Notes under the pieces: generated by a model
Seen by the model: only the letters and a program-made list of their open reading frames with translations
Told to the model about the DNA's origin: nothing
Databases searched by the model: none
Translations under genes and position numbers: made by a program
NCBI RefSeq assembly: GCF_900113005.1
Contig: NZ_FONW01000003.1
Coordinates: forward strand, 292,674 to 356,673
Direction of reading: 5' to 3'
DNA: 64,000 nucleotides
From: Sunxiuqinia elliptica
Lineage (GTDB): Bacteria; Bacteroidota; Bacteroidia; Bacteroidales; Prolixibacteraceae
Shown here: positions 8,134 to 16,711 of the stretch, in pieces
How positions within the stretch are numbered: the stretch's first letter is position 1
Layout of the letters: the number at the start of each line of letters is the position of its first letter

Positions 8134-10035
8134 ATGAACAAAAAAACGAAATTCTCACTATCCTACTTTCTGAGTATTTTCCTGGTCATGATTTTAGTGG
8201 AGGCCATCTTCTTTTCTGGCTCAACAACCAAAGAGATTCCTTACAGTACGTTTATTGCCGACGTTAAGAGCGGTAAAATTGAAAATGCCTTTATCACCCA
8301 GGATAAAATCTATGGCAACTACCTACCGGAAGGACAAACAACAAGTACGATCAAAGACGAAGAGGCGATTCAAACAGAGGGTAAGCCGGCTCCCTGGCGT
8401 TTCGACTATAAAAAGCGAAAAGAAGAGCTTAGTCGACAGTTTTATGTTATAAAAATTGAAGATCCCAACTTGGTGGCAACACTTGAGCTGGGCAAGGTGA
8501 ATTTTAAGGGAATCATTGAAAACAATTGGTTGGCTAACTTCTTTGCTAATTGGATATTGCCCTTTATCATCATTTCCATCATTTGGGGATTTGTGATGCG
8601 ACGCATGAGCAACTCATCGAAGATGGGAGGCCAATTTTTGAATGTTGGTGAAAAGAAAGCCAAAATCTATCCGGCAGATACCCAACACCTCACCCACTTT
8701 AAAGATGTGGCCGGATGCGATGAAGCCAAGCAAGAGCTGGCCGAGGTTGTTGACTTTCTGAAAAATCCCGAAAAATATACCAATCTGGGGGCTAAGATTC
8801 CCAAGGGCATTTTGTTGGTGGGACCTCCAGGAACCGGTAAAACCCTACTGGCTAAGGCTGTTGCAGGCGAAGCTGGCGTTTTGTTTTATGCCATGTCGGG
8901 CTCCGACTTTGTTGAGATGTTTGTAGGTGTAGGTGCCGCAAGGGTTCGCGACCTATTTACCGAGGCCAAGGCCAAAGCTCCATGCATTATTTTCATTGAT
9001 GAGATTGATGCCATTGGTAAAGCACGCTCATCAAATGGTATGGGGGGAAATGATGAGCGGGAAAATACACTCAACCAGCTGTTGGTTGAAATGAATGGTT
9101 TTGAAGATGACTCAGCCGTCATTGTGCTGGCAGCCACCAACCGCCCCGAAACACTGGACAAAGCGTTGCTACGTCCTGGCCGTTTCGACCGGCAGGTAAC
9201 CGTGGATCGTCCCGACTTGGAAGGCCGACAAATGATTTTGAACGTCCATGTGAAAAAGATCAAACTGGCGAAAGACGTTGAGTTAAGAGAAATTGCAGCT
9301 CAAACAGCCGGTTTTGTAGGGGCCGACCTGGCCAACCTGTGTAACGAAGCGGCCTTATTCGCCGCTCGGGGAAACAAACAGGAAGTACACCACAAAGACT
9401 TTCTGGATGCTTTTGAGCGAGTTATTGCAGGCCTGGAAAAGAAATCAACCATCATCAATGTTAACGAAAAGAAGGTGGTAGCTTACCATGAGTCGGGGCA
9501 CGCAATTGTTGGCTACTACACCAAAGGGGCCGATCCGGTACGAAAGATATCCATCGTCCCCCGGGGTTCGGGAGCTTTAGGCTATGTGTTGCAAGCACCG
9601 TCGGAGCAGCGTTTCCTAATGGGACAAAACGAGCTGATTGGCAAAATAAAAGGGTTACTGGGAGGTCGTGCTGCTGAAGACCTCGTGTTTGGAGAGGTCT
9701 CTACAGGTGCATCCAACGACCTTGAAAAGGTGTCATCCATTGTTAAAGCCATGTTTGTTGAATACGGAATGAGCAAGAATGCCCCTAACCTTTCATTGAA
9801 AATGCCGGGACAGAATAGCTACCTGGGAGTTACTGACAATGTCTATCCCATGTCGGAAGAACTGAGAAAAAGCCTGGATCAGGAGGCCAAAGAACTGGTA
9901 GCCCAGTGTTATACAGAAACCAAGCAGTTTTTGGAAGCGCATCGCGAACAGCTCAATAAACTGGCCGGTATTCTGCTCGATAAAGAAGTCTTGGATGAAC
10001 AGGATGTTGTCCGTATTTTGGGGAAGAAGGCGTAA
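8134..10035 (+). CDS. ftsH: ATP-dependent zinc metalloprotease FtsH
   Basis: A 633-residue membrane AAA+ protease. Order: TM1 (about 8-27), a periplasmic domain, TM2 (about 138-156), then the AAA module with Walker A GPPGTGKT (230-237), Walker [10 protein letters not shown] (284-292) and the second region of homology ending LLRPGRFDR. The M41 peptidase domain has HESGH (452-456), whose two His bind zinc, and ASNDLEK, which carries the third ligand. It forms an inner-membrane hexamer that degrades unassembled membrane proteins and regulators. All motifs are intact and length is normal. It converges with the cardiolipin synthase gene, 17 bp away, with no terminator between them. Confidence 0.98.
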   Translation: MNKKTKFSLSYFLSIFLVMILVEAIFFSGSTTKEIPYSTFIADVKSGKIENAFITQDKIYGNYLPEGQTTSTIKDEEAIQTEGKPAPWRFDYKKRKEELSRQFYVIKIEDPNLVATLELGKVNFKGIIENNWLANFFANWILPFIIISIIWGFVMRRMSNSSKMGGQFLNVGEKKAKIYPADTQHLTHFKDVAGCDEAKQELAEVVDFLKNPEKYTNLGAKIPKGILLVGPPGTGKTLLAKAVAGEAGVLFYAMSGSDFVEMFVGVGAARVRDLFTEAKAKAPCIIFIDEIDAIGKARSSNGMGGNDERENTLNQLLVEMNGFEDDSAVIVLAATNRPETLDKALLRPGRFDRQVTVDRPDLEGRQMILNVHVKKIKLAKDVELREIAAQTAGFVGADLANLCNEAALFAARGNKQEVHHKDFLDAFERVIAGLEKKSTIINVNEKKVVAYHESGHAIVGYYTKGADPVRKISIVPRGSGALGYVLQAPSEQRFLMGQNELIGKIKGLLGGRAAEDLVFGEVSTGASNDLEKVSSIVKAMFVEYGMSKNAPNLSLKMPGQNSYLGVTDNVYPMSEELRKSLDQEAKELVAQCYTETKQFLEAHREQLNKLAGILLDKEVLDEQDVVRILGKKA

Positions 10036-10052
10036 AAGCGGGCATTCTCAAA

Positions 10053-11498
10053 CTACATCAATGACGAAAACAAACGCATCAATCGCTCAAACAACTTGAT
10101 GTAGACAGGACGGCGTTGCCAGTTGGCAAGTGTCACCTGTTCCGAATTATCCAGGTCCTCCTCAAAGCTACTCGCCAGGCTTGCCGCAATTTCATGATCG
10201 TAAGCAAGAGCATTGATCTCGAAGTTCAGGTCGAAACTGCGGTGGTCCAGGTTGGTTGTTCCCACAAAAGACAGGTACTTATCGCATACAATGGTTTTGG
10301 CATGAACAAAACCTTTATTGTATCGGTAAATTTCGACACCGGCTTCCAGCAATTCCTCGTAATATGAGCTGGAAGCAGCATTAACGAAGATTGAATCGGA
10401 TACGCCAGGTACCAATAGGCGAATCCTCACACCGCTAAAGGCTGCAATTTTTAGCATGTCAAGCAAGGACTTGTCCGGAATAAAATAGGGAGTTGTCAAT
10501 AACACCTCTTTCCGCGACAAAGCGATGGCTTGAACCATCGTGTATAAGATACTTGAATGATCGGAATCGGGACCGGCTGCCACCATTTGGACGAGTTTAT
10601 CGCCCTTCAATTCTGATGGTATAATAACGGGGAAATAGGCCGGGGAAAATTCGATTTTTTGCTTGGAACAGAAATTCCAATCCGTCAGGAAAACATACTG
10701 AAGATGCATCACAGCCTGACCCGTTATCTTCAGGTGAGTATCCCTCCAGTATAGCTGATTATTGCCGGAGTTAATGTACCGATCAGATACATTGATTCCG
10801 CCAACATAGCCACAAACTCCATCTACAATGACAATCTTCCGGTGATTGCGATAATTCATCCGATTGGCAAACCAAATGGAGCGTATCTTATAAAAAGGAA
10901 AGGCTTGCACACCCGCAGCTTGCAAGCGTTTTATAAATAATTTCCGAATGCTTGAGCTTCCAAAGTCATCATAAATAAACCGAACCTCGACTCCTTCCCG
11001 GGCTTTATCCATTAAAATATCAGCAATCTCAGTTCCAATCGAATCATCTTCGTAAATATAATACTCAATGTGAATGTGATGCTTAGCCGACTTTAGACTA
11101 CGAATCAGCTCGGGAAACTTGTTTTCCCCATTGATGAGTGGGACCAACTCATTCTTCAAACTCGACAGGTTTTCCGCTGCTATATGTGTTGCCAGCGGGT
11201 AATAGTAGTCAATTTCATTTTGCTTGCGAGCCAATACCTCCTTCGAAAACTCATGAATTTGCCTTTCAAACTCAGGGAAAGCGGCTTTATCAAACTTGAG
11301 CTTTTTATTGTACAGCGACCGTTTACGGTAATTTACCCCAACGGAAAGGTAAAATAAAATTCCTCCCACAGGCACAAAAAGCACTAAGAAAATATAGGCT
11401 AAAGTTTTACTGGGGGTGTATGTGTTGATCAAAATCTCAACACATACTCCCAGTACTATAAGGTAATAGGCAATGATTAAAATATCTAAACTTTCCAC
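10053..11498 (-). CDS. cls: cardiolipin synthase (two-HKD phospholipase D family)
   Basis: A 481-residue protein with two N-terminal membrane helices (IIAYYLIVLGVCVEIL; TLAYIFLVLFVPVGGILFYL) and two phospholipase-D motifs: HRKIVIVDG in the middle and HAKTIVCDKYLSF near residue 400, each followed by G-G/G-T and N. This is the standard ClsA layout. It joins two phosphatidylglycerol molecules into cardiolipin and glycerol at the inner membrane. The start codon is a GTG (MESLDILII); no nearby in-frame ATG keeps the first helix. It is monocistronic, with about 145 bp to the gene upstream on the same strand. Only the 17-bp convergent gap separates it from ftsH. Confidence 0.95.
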   Translation of the reverse strand: MESLDILIIAYYLIVLGVCVEILINTYTPSKTLAYIFLVLFVPVGGILFYLSVGVNYRKRSLYNKKLKFDKAAFPEFERQIHEFSKEVLARKQNEIDYYYPLATHIAAENLSSLKNELVPLINGENKFPELIRSLKSAKHHIHIEYYIYEDDSIGTEIADILMDKAREGVEVRFIYDDFGSSSIRKLFIKRLQAAGVQAFPFYKIRSIWFANRMNYRNHRKIVIVDGVCGYVGGINVSDRYINSGNNQLYWRDTHLKITGQAVMHLQYVFLTDWNFCSKQKIEFSPAYFPVIIPSELKGDKLVQMVAAGPDSDHSSILYTMVQAIALSRKEVLLTTPYFIPDKSLLDMLKIAAFSGVRIRLLVPGVSDSIFVNAASSSYYEELLEAGVEIYRYNKGFVHAKTIVCDKYLSFVGTTNLDHRSFDLNFEINALAYDHEIAASLASSFEEDLDNSEQVTLANWQRRPVYIKLFERLMRLFSSLM

Positions 11499-11643
11499 AA
11501 GGCTTCTTTCAACGATGAATCATAGCAAAATACAACATTGCTTCGATAAAGATCGGTAAAAAAACAAAAAATTGTTCTGCTCTAGTGAACTGTTTAACGA
11601 TTCATCATTTCAGGTATAGCGTTAACACAAACCTACACCTGAT

Positions 11644-12681
11644 TTAACACGAGTCCGTCTTTCTAAGCTCAAATGCATCCGCCAGCAACTGGTAAGAACG
11701 CAGCCGTGCTTCGTGATTCGAGCTTAAGGTGTGTACCATAATCTCGTCCGTTTCATACGCTTCACCGATCTGCATCAACCAATCGCGCACCTGATCCGGC
11801 GTTCCAATCAAAACACGTGGCGGTTGTTGTGGATCAGTCAGCATTTCCGGTTCGCGAAGTCCGCCAAGCAGGCGAATGGCCGTATCTTCATCCTTCAACA
11901 AGCTCTGAATATCGCCCGAACTGCGCAGGCGACGCTCAAACAACTGAAAAGGAGCCGACAAGCGGTTGGCCTCTTCTGCCGTTTCAGCTACAAACACATT
12001 GAGTGCCAACATTAACGTTGGTTTTTGCAAGCCTGAAGCCTGTTTTGCCGGAGTAAACTGCTGATGATAGATCTGCGAAATACCGTAGGACTGCATGGGG
12101 TTGATGAAACCCGAAAAGGCATAGCGCAAACCCAGTTTCGCAGCGGCCATAGCGCTCCACGAACTTGAGCCCAGCAGCCAAAAGTTCGGGCTACTCCCGT
12201 TGTTGTACGATTGAATTTGAGCAAACGGACTATCGGCTTCAAAACTGTTGTTCATCCATTGCACCAACTCCTGAAGTTGCTCCGCTGAGTCGTCCGCACT
12301 CGGACGATACACGGACCGACGTCGCTGCAAGGCCAAATCGCTCACCGGGCCAGTGGTTGCCCGGCCAATTCCCATGTCAATGCGCCCGGGAAACAAGTCC
12401 TCCAAAGTATTGAACACCTCAGCCACTTTAAAGGGGCTGTAATGATTCAACAGCACCGCTCCCGAGCCAACCTTAAGCTGGCTGGTTTGTGACGCAACAA
12501 GCGGAATCAGCACTTCCGGACTTCTTCCGGCTGCTGCGCCGGTGGCATGGTGCTCAGCCATCCAAAAGCGGGTGTATCCCCATTCATCCACCTTCTTTGC
12601 CGTGTCCAACGTATTCATTAAGGCCTGTTGCCGATCGCCTGATCGTGGAACAACAGATAAATCCAATACTGAAAGCTTCAT
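11644..12681 (-). CDS. LLM-class (luciferase-like) flavin-dependent oxidoreductase
   Basis: A protein of about 345 residues starting MKLSVLDLSVVPRSG at the ATG at 12681, with a GGAG ribosome site about eight bases upstream. The N-terminal WMAEHHATGAAAGRSPEVL and the later VGSGAVLLNHYSPFKVAE and PGRIDMGIGRATTG are the conserved blocks of the single-component bacterial luciferase-like group that uses FMNH2 (MsnO8-type). The actual substrate cannot be told from sequence. It follows the nitroreductase by 10 bp, so the two are co-transcribed; the nitroreductase-type protein could supply reduced flavin, an inference from pairing. The cluster also holds an Hsp31 protein and an AraC regulator, pointing to electrophile or oxidant stress. 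Confidence 0.9.
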   Translation of the reverse strand: MKLSVLDLSVVPRSGDRQQALMNTLDTAKKVDEWGYTRFWMAEHHATGAAAGRSPEVLIPLVASQTSQLKVGSGAVLLNHYSPFKVAEVFNTLEDLFPGRIDMGIGRATTGPVSDLALQRRRSVYRPSADDSAEQLQELVQWMNNSFEADSPFAQIQSYNNGSSPNFWLLGSSSWSAMAAAKLGLRYAFSGFINPMQSYGISQIYHQQFTPAKQASGLQKPTLMLALNVFVAETAEEANRLSAPFQLFERRLRSSGDIQSLLKDEDTAIRLLGGLREPEMLTDPQQPPRVLIGTPDQVRDWLMQIGEAYETDEIMVHTLSSNHEARLRSYQLLADAFELRKTDSC

Positions 12682-12691
12682 GTTTAGCTCC

Positions 12692-13333
12692 TTAATCAAT
12701 AACTGTTACCAATTCCGTTAGCGGTTTTCTCACCTTCACCAGGTTAACCAGCCAATCTTTTTCTACATCGCGATAGCCAAGCGGCAACATAAGCGTGCTT
12801 CGCAAGCCTTTTTCGCGCAAGCCCAGCAGTTCATCCAAGGCTGCCGGATCAAAACCTTCCATCGGCGTGTGGTCAACCTGTTCGTAGCTAGCCTGGGTAA
12901 TGGCAGCCATAAAGGCAATGTACGTTTGACGAGCCGTGTGCGTAAAATGCTGCTCTTCGGTCTGCTGTCCGTACATATTCAGCAAAAATTGGCGATAGTT
13001 TTCCCAGCCTTCATTGCGCATTCCACGAACCTCATTCGTCAGGTCAAACATATGGTTGATACGCTCTGGTGTATAGCTGTCCCAAGCGGCAAAAACCAAC
13101 AGGTGTGAGCCCGAGGTAATTTGAGGCTGATCAAAGGCAATGGCCCGAATCTTCTGTTTCATTTCCTCATTGGTGATCACCAGTATTTCAAAGGGTTGTA
13201 ATCCGCTGGAAGTTGGCGCCAACCGAGCGGCTTCCAAAATGCGTTCGATTTTATCTTCTGCTACTTTCTCCCCGTTCATGGCTTTGGTTGCATAACGAGT
13301 ACTTAATTGGTCTAAAAAATCTGTATTCTTCAT
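12692..13333 (-). CDS. NAD(P)H-dependent nitroreductase-family flavoprotein
   Basis: A 213-residue nitroreductase-fold protein. RYATKAMNGEKV near the N-terminus and EAARLAPTSSGLQPFEILVI are the FMN phosphate and isoalloxazine-binding blocks of the NfsB-like group. The later AFMAAITQASYEQVDHTPMEGF and LMLPLGYRDVEKDWL match the dimer and C-terminal FMN-binding parts. Members form FMN homodimers that reduce nitro compounds, quinones or flavins with NAD(P)H. It lies between hchA (90 bp upstream, same strand) and the luciferase-like gene (10 bp downstream). It is probably part of one operon driven from the promoter before hchA. The physiological substrate is unknown. Confidence 0.92.
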   Translation of the reverse strand: MKNTDFLDQLSTRYATKAMNGEKVAEDKIERILEAARLAPTSSGLQPFEILVITNEEMKQKIRAIAFDQPQITSGSHLLVFAAWDSYTPERINHMFDLTNEVRGMRNEGWENYRQFLLNMYGQQTEEQHFTHTARQTYIAFMAAITQASYEQVDHTPMEGFDPAALDELLGLREKGLRSTLMLPLGYRDVEKDWLVNLVKVRKPLTELVTVID

Positions 13334-13423
13334 CGTTTTATTTATTGCGATTGTTTCTAACTATTTCGTGCTACAGCAAGAGATTCAAACGCTATCAGCA
13401 CGCTTTTTTTATTTTAAAATGAA

Positions 13424-14299
13424 TTACTTCGAATGAATTTCCTGAAGGAATACTTCAGCTGTCAGTTTTCCCAGCTTATTCGCAGCCATCGGGCTATCGC
13501 CAGTCAGCAGCTTCCGATCCTGACAGACTTTTCCGCTAGCCGTACTATTGACAATCTTCATCCCTCGCTCCTTCAATTTTTCGCCAAACAACCAGGGCAT
13601 TTTCCCCGGCAAGTAACCTAAAGCAGGCAACAGCTTATCCATCGAATCAGGGAACGCTGCCAATTGGTAGCCCTTTAGGGGAAAGTTTCCCTGCGGTTCC
13701 TGCATGCTGGCTGCCAGCAAGGCCGCCGGACCATGGCAAATGGAGACTAAGTATTTATCTTCTGCCAAAGCCCACTCAATGACACGTTTTACATCTGTGT
13801 TTTGTGGCAATCCCAAAATAGCTCCATGTCCTCCGGGAATAAATACGCCCAGGTAGGGCGAATCTTCGAACAAGCCAGACTCAACTACATCACGCAAATC
13901 AAGCGGACGAGCCAATTGGGCCTTGTTTTGCCGATAGATACGCATCACATCCTCATCTTCTTCGGGCATCGCCCAGTGTTCCAACTGCAACGGCTTTCCC
14001 GTTGGCGTCGCCAAGTCGAAACCAAAGCCAGCTTGCTCCCAGTGCAACAAAGGGACAAATAATTCAACCGGATGATTTCCGGTTTCAAACTGCTTCCCGT
14101 TCTGCATGGACAGAAGCCCCTCTTCTGTTCCGATCACCAGTATCTTCCGATTTTGATCCTCATTCCGGTTTTTATACCTCACCGGTTTATAATCCGTCGT
14201 ACGCTTAACCGACAGCTTCATGACTAAGCTGGATGGCGCGTAACGGTTAACTCCGCGGCTTGTCGGAGCTGTTCCTAATAGTTTTCGAATTGTTTTCAT
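13424..14299 (-). CDS. hchA: Hsp31-type chaperone / glyoxalase III (DJ-1/PfpI superfamily)
   Basis: A 291-residue member of the DJ-1/PfpI superfamily, Hsp31 branch. The catalytic triad region is visible: Glu79 in HPVELFVPLLH, the nucleophile Cys188 with His189 in SICHGPAALLAA, and the PGGHGA loop (155-160). The C-terminal DRKLLTGDSPMAANKLGK is highly characteristic of HchA. The E. coli relative is a glutathione-independent glyoxalase turning methylglyoxal into lactate and a holdase chaperone. The length fits the family. It is the first gene of a likely three-gene operon under the AraC-type regulator gene lying upstream on the same strand. Confidence 0.9.
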   Translation of the reverse strand: MKTIRKLLGTAPTSRGVNRYAPSSLVMKLSVKRTTDYKPVRYKNRNEDQNRKILVIGTEEGLLSMQNGKQFETGNHPVELFVPLLHWEQAGFGFDLATPTGKPLQLEHWAMPEEDEDVMRIYRQNKAQLARPLDLRDVVESGLFEDSPYLGVFIPGGHGAILGLPQNTDVKRVIEWALAEDKYLVSICHGPAALLAASMQEPQGNFPLKGYQLAAFPDSMDKLLPALGYLPGKMPWLFGEKLKERGMKIVNSTASGKVCQDRKLLTGDSPMAANKLGKLTAEVFLQEIHSK

Positions 14300-14334
14300 T
14301 GCTTAACGAATTAATTGAACTTTCATTGACCCAA

Positions 14335-14397
14335 CAAAAATACCGCATTGGTTGGGCATCCTGTTACTCCTGAAAGACCACTTGCTACTCCTAAAAG
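14335..14397 (-). promoter_or_regulatory. hchA promoter with AraC-type direct-repeat operator
   Basis: On the reverse strand a perfect TATTTTTG -7 box (14342-14335) lies about 36 bp before the hchA ATG, with no TTG at the -33 position. Directly upstream are two near-identical 14-mers, GTTACTCCTGAAAG (14363-14376) and GCTACTCCTAAAAG (14384-14397, + strand), 21 bp apart, so on the same face of the helix. That is the usual arrangement for AraC-family activator half-sites next to a promoter lacking a good upstream element. Confidence 0.6.
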
Positions 14398-14529
14398 CTC
14401 AAATGAAGTGAATAAACCAGCCTATATCCTGAAGTATTCCTCCTCGCTGAAAGGGACAAGATCATCGAATATCCCTTGTTTAAAAAGAAGTTTAACAATG
14501 ATGACCCGCTAAAGTTGATTAAGCTTGTG

Positions 14530-15489
14530 CTAGGGTTCAACCTGACTTGGCAGAATGCCAAAATGATTCTTAAACGCTTTAGAAAACTGACTCAAGTTAG
14601 CATAGCCTAAGATGAAACCGGTCTCCGAAACCGTGTAGGTCCCTTTGGTTAGAATTTCCATCGCCTTGGCCATTTTGTTTTGCAGGTGGTATTGATACGG
14701 CGAAGTGCCAAACACCTCTTTAAACAGCCGCTTGAACTTTGTCAGGCTCATGCCGGCTTGCTCCGAAAGTCGCTCCAACGACACTTCCGTAATCGGGTTG
14801 GCATCAATCGACTCACGCACTTTCATCAGTTGCTCCAAATCCTTGTGATGAATGTTTGCCTTTGGCGGGGTGTTTAAACGTCTTCGCTTCAACTTCACAA
14901 ACAGGTAATCCAAAATTTGGAGAATGACAGAAATTGAAGTTAAACGATCCGAATGCCGCAAGTCGATCGACTTAATCAGGTCTGAAAAACGGTAATCCAG
15001 GTTTTCGGAGATGTAAATGGGGCTGTTACATTCAAAGAAATTGCACATCCCCGATTCATCGACCAATACATTCTCATCCAACCATGTGTGGGTGAACAGT
15101 AAATTGAAAATCCGAACTGATTCATGCGCTTTTACGATCGTTTGCGATTTTGTCGTTGCCGAAGTCAGCAACACATTCATGTTATCAAAGCCCAAGGTGA
15201 AGTTATGCTCTTTCGATTTATGCTGTATTTGTGAGTTTGACAGGTAAAAATCAACCAGAAACAATTCGTTTTTCTGATGAGGAATTCGGTGTAACTCCAG
15301 ATCTTCATTCAATTTAAAATCCATCTGCTGTGCCCATAAGCCCTCTTGCACCTTAAGGTAAGTTGATTGGCCATCGCCCATCTTCGGATCCAAGGTAATC
15401 TGATTCTCCTGAATAACCGAAGGAAGTTTCTGAGCTAAAAGCTCATACCACTCTTTGGGATCTGATAACTGATAATATATATTTCTCAT
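14530..15489 (-). CDS. AraC-family transcriptional regulator
   Basis: A 319-residue regulator with an N-terminal sensor region without a recognised fold name and a C-terminal AraC/XylS DNA-binding domain from about residue 215. The first helix-turn-helix is SLERLSEQAGMSLTKFKRLF and the second is VSETGFILGYANLSQFSKAF, ending with FKNHFGILPSQ. It is encoded directly upstream of, and on the same strand as, hchA, the nitroreductase and the luciferase-like gene. The space between it and hchA holds a paired 14-bp direct repeat. The likely role is an activator of these stress genes. The ligand is unknown. The ATG at 15489 is followed by a natural N-terminus (MRNIYYQLSDP). Confidence 0.93.
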   Translation of the reverse strand: MRNIYYQLSDPKEWYELLAQKLPSVIQENQITLDPKMGDGQSTYLKVQEGLWAQQMDFKLNEDLELHRIPHQKNELFLVDFYLSNSQIQHKSKEHNFTLGFDNMNVLLTSATTKSQTIVKAHESVRIFNLLFTHTWLDENVLVDESGMCNFFECNSPIYISENLDYRFSDLIKSIDLRHSDRLTSISVILQILDYLFVKLKRRRLNTPPKANIHHKDLEQLMKVRESIDANPITEVSLERLSEQAGMSLTKFKRLFKEVFGTSPYQYHLQNKMAKAMEILTKGTYTVSETGFILGYANLSQFSKAFKNHFGILPSQVEP

Positions 15490-15674
15490 TAATCGTCTCT
15501 TTCAATCTAATTATATGCACCCTATCCAACTCCACTCAAAGCTATAAAAGCAAATCAAACCGCACGGCAAACCAAGAATGGGTGCTTTTATATTTTCCAG
15601 AGACTATAACAACGCAAACGCCTCTCGGGTTCTCCAACTGTATGCCAACGGCTGTTACGCTGTTTCTGAGGAGC

Positions 15675-15704
15675 TTGTAATACAAGACATTTTTTGTATT
15701 TTTG
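15675..15704 (+). promoter_or_regulatory. Bacteroidota-type promoter of the metal operon
   Basis: TTG at 15675-15677, a 19-bp spacer, then TATTTTTG at 15697-15704 matches the -33/-7 consensus closely. The start of transcription would fall near 15710, about 40 nt before the ATG at 15752. Confidence 0.6.
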
Positions 15705-15751
15705 GCAAACATAAAACACCAGTTCTTGTTATAGAAACTGAACGATTTTGT

Positions 15752-16138
15752 ATGAAAAAACTGCTATCCATACTATTCTCCATATTCTATTTGACGCTAA
15801 CCATTGGTTTAGTAGTCAATATGCATTATTGCCAGGGAGAATTAGCTTCGGTGCAGTTGTACGAAGAAGAAGCCAGTTGTTGTTGTTCGGATCAAGCCTC
15901 GATAACGAGCTGTTGTGATGACCACACGCAACTTTTAAAACTTGATATTGAGCCTACGCTTACCCCGAGCCATCGGCTAAATACGCAAGTTTGGGAAATC
16001 GACTTATTGCCTTCTGAAACGGCAAACCAAACCTTGGATGAACTCCCCTTCAATGGTTCTATTTGGTCAACAGACACTCGACCACCTTTGGAGGAGCCTT
16101 CCTGGCTGCTCTTTTGTTCCCTAATTTTCTACGGGTAG
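15752..16138 (+). CDS. HYC_CC_PP family small exported protein
   Basis: A 128-residue protein with an N-terminal signal or membrane helix (MKKLLSILFSIFYLTLTIGL) followed by the features that name the HYC_CC_PP family: MHYCQGEL, two Cys clusters (SCCCS and SCCDDH), and a Pro-Pro near the C-terminus (TRPPLEEPSW). It ends in a second hydrophobic stretch. I start it at the ATG at 15752 because it gives the signal segment and follows a good promoter; upstream in-frame sequence has no such feature. The Cys/His pattern suggests metal binding, probably copper. It is the first gene of an operon with a heavy-metal-associated protein and a TonB-dependent receptor. The function has not been shown to my knowledge. 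Confidence 0.85.
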   Translation: MKKLLSILFSIFYLTLTIGLVVNMHYCQGELASVQLYEEEASCCCSDQASITSCCDDHTQLLKLDIEPTLTPSHRLNTQVWEIDLLPSETANQTLDELPFNGSIWSTDTRPPLEEPSWLLFCSLIFYG

Positions 16139-16337
16139 CTCGTGATAAAATACGATACCGCTTCAGCCTTTACAGGAGGCTGTACTCCTTCAAATAAATA
16201 GTTTACAAACAACTTGGGCAAAAGATTTAATAAACTTGGCTTTGCCTTTTTTCATTTATGCAGATTGCTTAAGTGACGAGAAGCATATAAAAGAAGCCAC
16301 AAGTTTACTTCTTGCTTCAGGTTTAAAATCAAAACAA

Positions 16338-16700
16338 ATGAAATCGACCATAAAAACATCATTATTGATGGTTGCCCTACTTATATCTTTCTCGCTACAC
16401 GCTAGCGCGACGACTGAGAAAAAGGTAGCAACTGCAGAGTTTAAAGTATCAGGCGTCTGTAAAATGTGTGAGAAACGCATTGAAGATGCAGCTTTAATAA
16501 AAGGCGTAAAACTCGCTGACTGGGATAAAGAAAAACAAAAAATAAAGGTCATTTATCGTCCCGACAAAACCGATGAATTAACTATTCAGAAAGCCATTGC
16601 CAAAGTGGGACACGACACCGAAAAAGTAAAAGCAAGCGATAAAGCTTATCAGAAGTTGCATAACTGCTGTAAATATCGCGAAGGACAAGAGATTCATTAA
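16338..16700 (+). CDS. exported heavy-metal-associated (HMA) domain protein
   Basis: A 120-residue protein with a signal peptide (about residues 1-24, cleaving near HASATTEK) and one HMA domain. The metal-binding CxxC is CKMC in VSGVCKMCEKRIEDAAL. The strand order and the closing IQKAIAKVGHDTEKVKA fit the ferredoxin-like fold of copper chaperones. A tail with NCCKYREG adds a second Cys pair. It should act outside the cytoplasm as a Cu(I) or other soft-metal carrier. The start is the ATG at 16338, which gives the signal peptide. The next gene, a TonB-dependent receptor, starts 11 bp after its stop, so co-transcription and partnership are likely. Confidence 0.88.
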   Translation: MKSTIKTSLLMVALLISFSLHASATTEKKVATAEFKVSGVCKMCEKRIEDAALIKGVKLADWDKEKQKIKVIYRPDKTDELTIQKAIAKVGHDTEKVKASDKAYQKLHNCCKYREGQEIH

Positions 16701-16711
16701 ATGACATAAAC

